A program made the translations under genes and the position numbers. The notes below the pieces were generated by a model. The model did not search any database, was not told the DNA's origin, and saw only the letters and a list, made by a program, of their open reading frames with translations. From the NCBI GenBank assembly GCA_023231365.1, contig JALNVO010000065.1, forward strand, positions 1 through 11,896: a DNA stretch of 11,896 nucleotides, written 5' to 3'. The stretch's first letter is position 1. Every line of letters starts with the position of its first letter. This DNA comes from Fibrobacteraceae bacterium. Lineage in GTDB: Bacteria; Fibrobacterota; Fibrobacteria; Fibrobacterales; Fibrobacteraceae. Below, piece by piece: positions 7,538 through 11,896 of the stretch.

Positions 7538-7973
7538 TGTGTTTCGCCATTCTCTCCCTGTATTTGCGAACGCAATCGATAAAGCATTGCGGAGAAACAA
7601 AGCAGGATTCCATCGTCTTCATTTCTACAGCCATCTGCATACTTTCCGCCTTGTTCACGATCGCTCCCGTTTCCGCGTTGCGGAATACATAGCGGATCTT
7701 CAAACAATTTTCATATTCAGCAAGCGTTGCCGTAATGCGGCAACGATCTAGAAAACGAAGCGGGCGGATGTACTTTAAATGCAAATCGACAACCGGCCAA
7801 GCATAGCCGCTTCTTTCCATAGCCATATAATCGTAATGCAATTCAGAAAGAAGGGCACAACGGGCTACTTCCATAAATTTGACATAGTTTCCATGCCACA
7901 CAATTTGCATAGAATCCACATCGTAAAATTCAATAGGAAATTCAACGTCTACACTGATCGGTTCTTCTGCCAT
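7530..7973 (-). CDS. apeK: Acyl-CoA/ACP thioesterase, 4HBT hotdog family (ApeK)
   Basis: This 147-residue hotdog thioesterase is close to the YbgC/4-hydroxybenzoyl-CoA thioesterase pattern. The signature is IEFYDVDSMQIVWHGNYVKFMEVAR (split here as residues 14-25 and 26-38), with Asp20 the likely catalytic acid and WHGNY on the following helix. It would hydrolyse acyl or aryl thioesters in the cytoplasm. Candidate roles are release of the finished polyene from its carrier protein or proofreading of misloaded starters; the sequence does not decide. It starts one base after the ammonia-lyase stop and overlaps the LolA-like gene by eight bases. Aryl polyene clusters carry a thioesterase at this position (apeK) before the LolA-like gene. 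Confidence 0.9.
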   Translation of the reverse strand: MAEEPISVDVEFPIEFYDVDSMQIVWHGNYVKFMEVARCALLSELHYDYMAMERSGYAWPVVDLHLKYIRPLRFLDRCRITATLAEYENCLKIRYVFRNAETGAIVNKAESMQMAVEMKTMESCFVSPQCFIDCVRKYRERMAKHNA

Positions 7974-7974
7974 A

Positions 7975-9504
7975 TTAAAGTTCCCAATATTTTTCGCGCA
8001 TCAGCTTGAGCCCTTCGCGAAGTTCCCTATCCATGATGCGATCTTCGACTAGCTTCGGAGAGACCTTGTCCGTCTGATCAAAAGTCTTTTGAACGCCAAT
8101 CATGCGTTCCTTGGAAATGTCGCCCTGTTCCAAGCGGATGCGGAGAGCTTGCGTTACGGCAAAAAGAGTCGCAACAGTTACTTGTTCAGAAAGTTCCAAT
8201 ATACGGATGCAATCGCGGGCAGCAATCGTCCCCATACTTACTTTGTCCTGATTATGGCATTCCGTGGAGCGAGAGAAGACGCTCATCGGCATTGTCAGAT
8301 GCAAAGCTTCCGCAGTCCAAGCGGAGGCCGCAATCTGAATCGCCTTGAACCCGTGATTGTAAGAAATTTTGTCACCGCTGCCGGTAAGATTTGCCGGAAG
8401 TCCGCGGTTGAATTTGACATCCACAATCATCGCAAGCTGGCGGTCCAGCAAGTCTGCGGTATTGGCAATGATGTTCTTAAGAGAATCCATTGCAAAACAG
8501 ATATGACCGCCATAGAAATGCCCACCGTGGAAGATAGACTTCGTCTCAGGATCAACAAGCGGATTATCATTTGCGCTGTTCATCTCGATTTCGATCATCT
8601 GACGGAACAGGGGCGCCGCATCATAGAACATCCCTATCACGTGAGGAGCGCAGCGGAGGGAATAAGCATCTTGAATTTTCTCCGGAACGACGCCATGCTT
8701 TGAGTCGATTGCAAGCGCAATGCGGATCTTTTCGGCAGCGAGCATAAGCCCCGGATGCGGTTTCGCTTCAAAAAGGCGCTTGTAAAAATGGTAATCGTTG
8801 CCCTTGAGGCCGATCACCATCATAGCTGTAATGCGGCAAGCGAGATCGGAAAGATACTCGGCGCGGCTGTATGCCATGCAAGCAATCGCGTTCATTACTG
8901 CAGTTCCGTTCATAATGGCAATGGCTTCCTTGGGACGGAAACTATATGCCGGAATTCCGAGACCGCTCAGCACATCTTTCGCTTGGCGGCGTTCTCCCTT
9001 ATAGAGGACTTCGCGCTCGCCGATCAGCGTACCTGCAACGTATGAAAGCGGAGTAAGATCGCCACTCGCGCCCACAGAGCCTTCCTCCGGGATGAGCGGC
9101 AAAATATCGTGCTCCAAAAGAAGCGTCAAACGATTCAGAAGTTCATAGCTCACCCCCGAAAATCCTTGAGCAAGCGTATTCAAGCGGACCAAGATAATGG
9201 CACGAGTCGTTTCTTCATCAAAAAAGTCCCCAAGGCCACACCCGTGATAGCGCGTGAGGTGCACGGGAAGATCGGAATAATGTTCCGGCGAAAGCACTTG
9301 TGTGCAAGAATCTCCATAGCCCGTAGTGACACCATAAACGCCACCGACTTCGGCCAAAACCTTATCGAGAAAGGCTGCGCCGCCATCGATTTTTTGTACA
9401 AATTCTTTATCTTTGCTGAGTTTTACAGAGCTTTGTCTTTTTGCAACGGCAACAACATCTTCAATTGTCAGACGATCTTTGCCAATTTCAATAATCTTTT
9501 TCAT
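7975..9504 (-). CDS. MIO-type aromatic amino acid ammonia-lyase (HAL/TAL/PAL family)
   Basis: The protein has 509 residues, the normal length for bacterial histidine/tyrosine/phenylalanine ammonia-lyases. The MIO prosthetic group forms from Ala146-Ser147-Gly148 in GSVGASGDLTPLS. Tyr57 in VYGVTTGYG is the probable catalytic base. FNRGLPANLTG and NSANDNPLVD fit the family. It should deaminate an aromatic amino acid to an aryl acrylate. In this setting that would be coumarate or cinnamate, the starter for the ligase encoded upstream, rather than urocanate for histidine breakdown, because no hutU, hutI or hutG genes are near. At the substrate-selectivity site it has Tyr86-His87 (TRYHGCG), whereas histidine ammonia-lyases and some tyrosine enzymes usually have Ser-His there. 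Substrate is therefore unresolved. Its ATG overlaps the acyltransferase stop (ATGA), with AGGAAG upstream. Confidence 0.93.
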   Translation of the reverse strand: MKKIIEIGKDRLTIEDVVAVAKRQSSVKLSKDKEFVQKIDGGAAFLDKVLAEVGGVYGVTTGYGDSCTQVLSPEHYSDLPVHLTRYHGCGLGDFFDEETTRAIILVRLNTLAQGFSGVSYELLNRLTLLLEHDILPLIPEEGSVGASGDLTPLSYVAGTLIGEREVLYKGERRQAKDVLSGLGIPAYSFRPKEAIAIMNGTAVMNAIACMAYSRAEYLSDLACRITAMMVIGLKGNDYHFYKRLFEAKPHPGLMLAAEKIRIALAIDSKHGVVPEKIQDAYSLRCAPHVIGMFYDAAPLFRQMIEIEMNSANDNPLVDPETKSIFHGGHFYGGHICFAMDSLKNIIANTADLLDRQLAMIVDVKFNRGLPANLTGSGDKISYNHGFKAIQIAASAWTAEALHLTMPMSVFSRSTECHNQDKVSMGTIAARDCIRILELSEQVTVATLFAVTQALRIRLEQGDISKERMIGVQKTFDQTDKVSPKLVEDRIMDRELREGLKLMREKYWEL

Positions 9505-10475
9505 TTTTTATCTTCCTGTTTATTGTTCCAAAATTCATAAAAATTATACCACTGGTATGGATGTTCTGCGCAATGCTTTCCGAGCACTTCAGCGTATTCC
9601 GATATCAATTTCTGCAACCGGGCTTCTCTTTCCTTTCTCGGTCCGGAAATTTCTACAGAAGCTTTTTCTACACACATTTCACATTTAGAGTGCAAGCGCA
9701 AATCTCTTTTGCGGAGGCCAAAAACATAATAAATTGGAGCATTCAACAAACTCACGAGGAGGAACGAGCCCACGGGAAAAGCCGCCGGAGCGCCTAAAAA
9801 AGGAACCGTTACTGTTCTATTTTCCGTATGGGCAGAAGTGCGATCGCCCGCAATAACTACCATATTGCCTTGGTCAATTTGTTCCTTCATCCATATAATC
9901 GTATCCGTACCGACCGAATTCGCATCTACAATATCCCCCATGAGCGAAGGATTCAATTGCTTCAAAATAGAGTTGAACTTCGCCGTACAAGAAAGATCTA
10001 TCACCGGGAAAACCTTGAAAGAACGCGATGCATGCGTATGACTTTCATGCGCCAAGGCCCGCAGAATTTCCACGTTGCCCAGATGCGAACAAAGTAAGCA
10101 AGCGCCTTTTCCCGCATTCAACTGCTCTACCAGCAAATGCAGGTCGTCATTTTTTGTTTCGACAGAAGACAATGAACCCGAATTTTCAGAACTCGAAATT
10201 TTTTCGACCATTGAAAAAGAAAAGGCAAGAATGTGCTTATACACATCAAAATTTGTAGGCGGCTTCTTTCCCGACAACAAAAAAACTCTCTTTAAATATT
10301 CTCTAGAAATTCGGCGTTCTTCTTTGGCAGCAAGGAAGAAAAAGAAGGTTACGATAGCCACCACTAAGCTCGTCAAAGGCCAAGGGCATTTACAGACGAC
10401 AAAAGAAAAGAAGCGAAATTGCCAATTGCCCAATCCGTGTTCTTTCTTTTTAGACCAGTGCAAAGCCGAAGCCAT
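9501..10475 (-). CDS. LpxL/HtrB-like lysophospholipid acyltransferase
   Basis: This 324-residue protein belongs to the lipid A biosynthesis acyltransferase superfamily. A transmembrane segment lies near residues 31-49. The HX4E catalytic motif is His131 to Glu136 in CSHLGNVEIL. AGDRTS (209-214), the PFLGAPAAFPVGS segment and the terminal PYQWYNFYEFW agree with the family. It acts at the inner membrane and, by analogy with aryl polyene lipids, may attach the polyene or a fatty acyl chain to a lipid or sugar head group. Aryl polyene clusters often encode a glycosyltransferase joined to an acyltransferase (apeJ); here the acyltransferase is a separate gene, five bases after the glycosyltransferase. 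AAAAGG (10484-10489) lies eight bases before the ATG. A role in ordinary lipid A synthesis is less likely given the neighbours. Confidence 0.9.
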   Translation of the reverse strand: MASALHWSKKKEHGLGNWQFRFFSFVVCKCPWPLTSLVVAIVTFFFFLAAKEERRISREYLKRVFLLSGKKPPTNFDVYKHILAFSFSMVEKISSSENSGSLSSVETKNDDLHLLVEQLNAGKGACLLCSHLGNVEILRALAHESHTHASRSFKVFPVIDLSCTAKFNSILKQLNPSLMGDIVDANSVGTDTIIWMKEQIDQGNMVVIAGDRTSAHTENRTVTVPFLGAPAAFPVGSFLLVSLLNAPIYYVFGLRKRDLRLHSKCEMCVEKASVEISGPRKEREARLQKLISEYAEVLGKHCAEHPYQWYNFYEFWNNKQEDKK

Positions 10476-10480
10476 TTCAG

Positions 10481-11231
10481 TTACCTTTTCCTCAAGCGGC
10501 GGAGAAGCAATTTCGGAAGTCGCAAAATCATACCCAAGAACATCAGCGTATGCGTTTTAGAAATAGCGGCATTGTCCCTGAACACCCTAAAATTTGACAC
10601 GCCATTTTCAGGGTATACAACCTTCACAGGGTAGAAGCTAAACTGGATGCCCGCCCAATGCAAGCGCACAAAGATTTCGATATCAAATCCCATGCGATAA
10701 TCAAAGAGGCCTTTTTCCAGTACAGGACAAACTAATTTAAGCGGATAGACGCGGAACCCGCACATCGAATCGGGAATATCGAACGACAGCGTTTCGAGCA
10801 TCACCCAGAAATTCGTTATCTTGCGGCCAATCTCGCGGGACTTTGGCACAGATGCGTCGTATAGCGGAAACCCGGCAATTAGATTTCCGGGCTTTTTGCG
10901 GGCAGCCTTTTCAAAAAAGGCAAAAGAAGAAGCATCATGCTGGGCCATCGGCATCGACTTGAAGTGCGTGCGTGTACCCTAACTCCCGCGCACGGAGAAG
11001 GCCCTCAGAAACAGCGCCGCCCTTGCCCCTGTTCTTAGAAAGAACGACGAGTTCCGTTCCCAGAAATGCAGCCGCGGCTCCGGCGATTTTAGACCTGTCC
11101 GGTTCTGTATTTCCATCGTCTACAAGAACGGCAGGCATTTTAAGATCCGCAAGCGACTGAAGAACGCCTCTGACGGTCTCTCCATGGCGATATACCGGGA
11201 TCACGGCACAGATTCGGAAGTTTGTATCCAC
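10481..11231 (-). pseudogene. Family 2 glycosyltransferase, interrupted by a one-base frameshift
   Basis: Two overlapping reading frames together encode one GT-A glycosyltransferase of about 249 residues. The first (11231-10935) holds the nucleotide-sugar-binding start ICAVIPVYRHGE, then AVLVDDGN and NRGKGGAV, and stops right after QVDADGPA. The second (through 10481) continues with QHDASSF, MCGFRVYPLK and FDIEIFVRLHWAG. Removing one base of the GGG at 10942-10944 joins them into DADGQHD, the family's metal-binding motif. The split is therefore an insertion or a sequencing error, not two genes. If real, activity should be lost. The GTG at 11231 shares a base with the upstream TAG and follows GGAG (11240-11243) with an eight-base spacer, so it is preferred over an ATG at 11267. 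It may sugar-tag the polyene, as proposed for the ApeJ glycosyltransferase part. Confidence 0.87.
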
Positions 11232-11896
11232 TAAGTTTTCTCCAAAAGAACAGAGCCCGAAGAACAAACTTCATTTTTTTCAATATCCAAATAACGGAAG
11301 AAAACTTTCGCCCGTTCCTTATCGTACGAGAACTCCAAGCGGATCAAGCGCCCGGGCAAAATAGGCTTGCAAAACTTGATGCGCGGAATTTTGTGAAGAA
11401 CGATAGACGATAAGAGGTATTCTTCACTCCAGTGTATTACCAAATCCACCTGGACTACGGCTGGAAGCAATTTGAACGTCGGAAAATGCCCGTTGAAGAA
11501 GTCGCTCGTCTCTGGAAACTTTACCAAAATAACAGCCTTGTCCGGCTCCGGTTTTTCTACGGAAATCAGCTCCAAACGGGATCCATTTTTATCAAAGAGT
11601 TTCTCCACGTCTTCACGGCGGAGCTTACCCTCGGTATTCACAGGAAGAGCGTCGATAAAGCGCCATTTCTTAGGGAGCACCGTCGCTTCCAAAAATCCAG
11701 AGAGGTAATCGCGGAAATAATTGTTCATCACGAGCTTCATCGCGTCCTTGAACTGTTTCCTTCCTGCATCATTAAACACTATCGCAACTGCCAAAAATTG
11801 TCGCTTCCGCGTAAGGGCTACGGCACAAGCGTCTTTGACAAGGCCGGAACTTTTGAGACGCCTTTCCACTTCGGGAAGCGAGATGCGCTTTTCCTC
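11231..11896 (-). CDS. apeH/apeI: Partial acyl-AMP ligase fused to ApeI-like dehydratase (5' end outside the window)
   Basis: The frame is open to the window edge, leaving the last 221 residues. Residues 1-105 are the C-terminal lid of an adenylate-forming ligase: KRISLPEVERRL, then LPVNTEGKLRRED with the catalytic-type Lys91. This part would activate the aryl acid starter and load it onto a carrier protein or CoA. Residues 110-221 are a hotdog domain of the FabZ/ApeI kind, with His137 in NGHFP and Asp151 fourteen residues later, where E. coli FabZ has Glu68. The usual proline-glycine after the motif is Pro-Ala here (LLPAVVQVD). It would dehydrate hydroxyacyl intermediates. ApeH and ApeI are separate in the E. 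coli-type cluster, so this is a fusion. An internal GTG at 11867-11869 is not a start, since it lies inside the ligase motif. The stop shares a base with the glycosyltransferase GTG. Confidence 0.88.
   Translation of the reverse strand, partial: EEKRISLPEVERRLKSSGLVKDACAVALTRKRQFLAVAIVFNDAGRKQFKDAMKLVMNNYFRDYLSGFLEATVLPKKWRFIDALPVNTEGKLRREDVEKLFDKNGSRLELISVEKPEPDKAVILVKFPETSDFFNGHFPTFKLLPAVVQVDLVIHWSEEYLLSSIVLHKIPRIKFCKPILPGRLIRLEFSYDKERAKVFFRYLDIEKNEVCSSGSVLLEKT

Noticed and set aside
7239..7751. A 170-residue plus-strand open frame
   Set aside because: It is antisense across the LolA-like and thioesterase genes, both well supported, and shows no domain of its own.
7975..9504. Histidine utilisation HutH
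   Set aside because: The fold fits, but no other hut genes are present, the selectivity pair is Tyr-His, and the gene is overlapped into a polyene operon.
10935..11267. Two separate small genes instead of one glycosyltransferase
   Set aside because: The halves carry consecutive parts of one GT2 domain and join exactly when one base is removed.
1..11896. tRNA, rRNA or CRISPR array
   Set aside because: No cloverleaf-like gene, ribosomal RNA motif or regularly spaced direct repeat was seen; nearly all of the window is coding.

Overview
The window is part of an aryl polyene (APE)-type pigment biosynthesis cluster from a Gram-negative bacterium. Every convincing gene lies on the minus strand, so transcription runs from the right edge (11896) toward position 317. 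Gene content and order match the aryl polyene clusters of proteobacteria and the related flexirubin clusters: acyl-AMP ligase and dehydratase, glycosyltransferase and acyltransferase, thioesterase, LolA-like carrier, MMPL exporter, DUF3261 protein, ketosynthase, dehydratase, ketoreductase, ketosynthase (the apeH-to-apeR order). The LolA-like and MMPL proteins imply an inner and outer membrane. Moderate GC and this gene set would suit a Fibrobacteres/Bacteroidetes-type host, Fibrobacter being my guess, but the sequence alone does not prove the taxon.

Layout in transcription order: (1) 11896-11231, the end of an acyl-AMP ligase fused to an ApeI-like hotdog dehydratase, cut by the window edge; (2) 11231-10481, a family 2 glycosyltransferase broken by one extra base inside its metal-binding motif; (3) 10475-9501, an LpxL/HtrB-like acyltransferase; (4) 9504-7975, an MIO-type aromatic amino acid ammonia-lyase; (5) 7973-7530, a hotdog thioesterase; (6) 7537-6881, a LolA-like periplasmic carrier; (7) 6900-4528, an MMPL/RND exporter; (8) 4525-3941, a DUF3261 envelope protein; (9) 3939-2746, ketosynthase ApeO; (10) 2742-2275, dehydratase ApeP; (11) 2265-1537, ketoreductase ApeQ; (12) 1540-317, ketosynthase ApeR. 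Gaps are 0-10 bases, many genes overlap, and several starts sit right at the preceding stop. This looks like one translationally coupled polycistronic operon. It ends in a hairpin terminator at 260-302.

Likely joint function (inference): the ammonia-lyase makes an aryl acrylic acid starter, the AMP ligase loads it onto an acyl carrier protein, and the ketosynthases, ketoreductase and two dehydratases extend and desaturate it into a conjugated polyene. The acyltransferase and glycosyltransferase attach or decorate the product, and the LolA-like protein, MMPL pump and DUF3261 protein move it to the outer membrane. The acyl carrier proteins, the chain-length-factor-like KS (ApeC) and the rest of the AMP ligase are not in the window and should lie beyond 11896.

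Positions 1-230 hold no convincing gene. They hold a dense set of nested inverted repeats, possibly a structured RNA or a small repeat element next to the end of the cluster.
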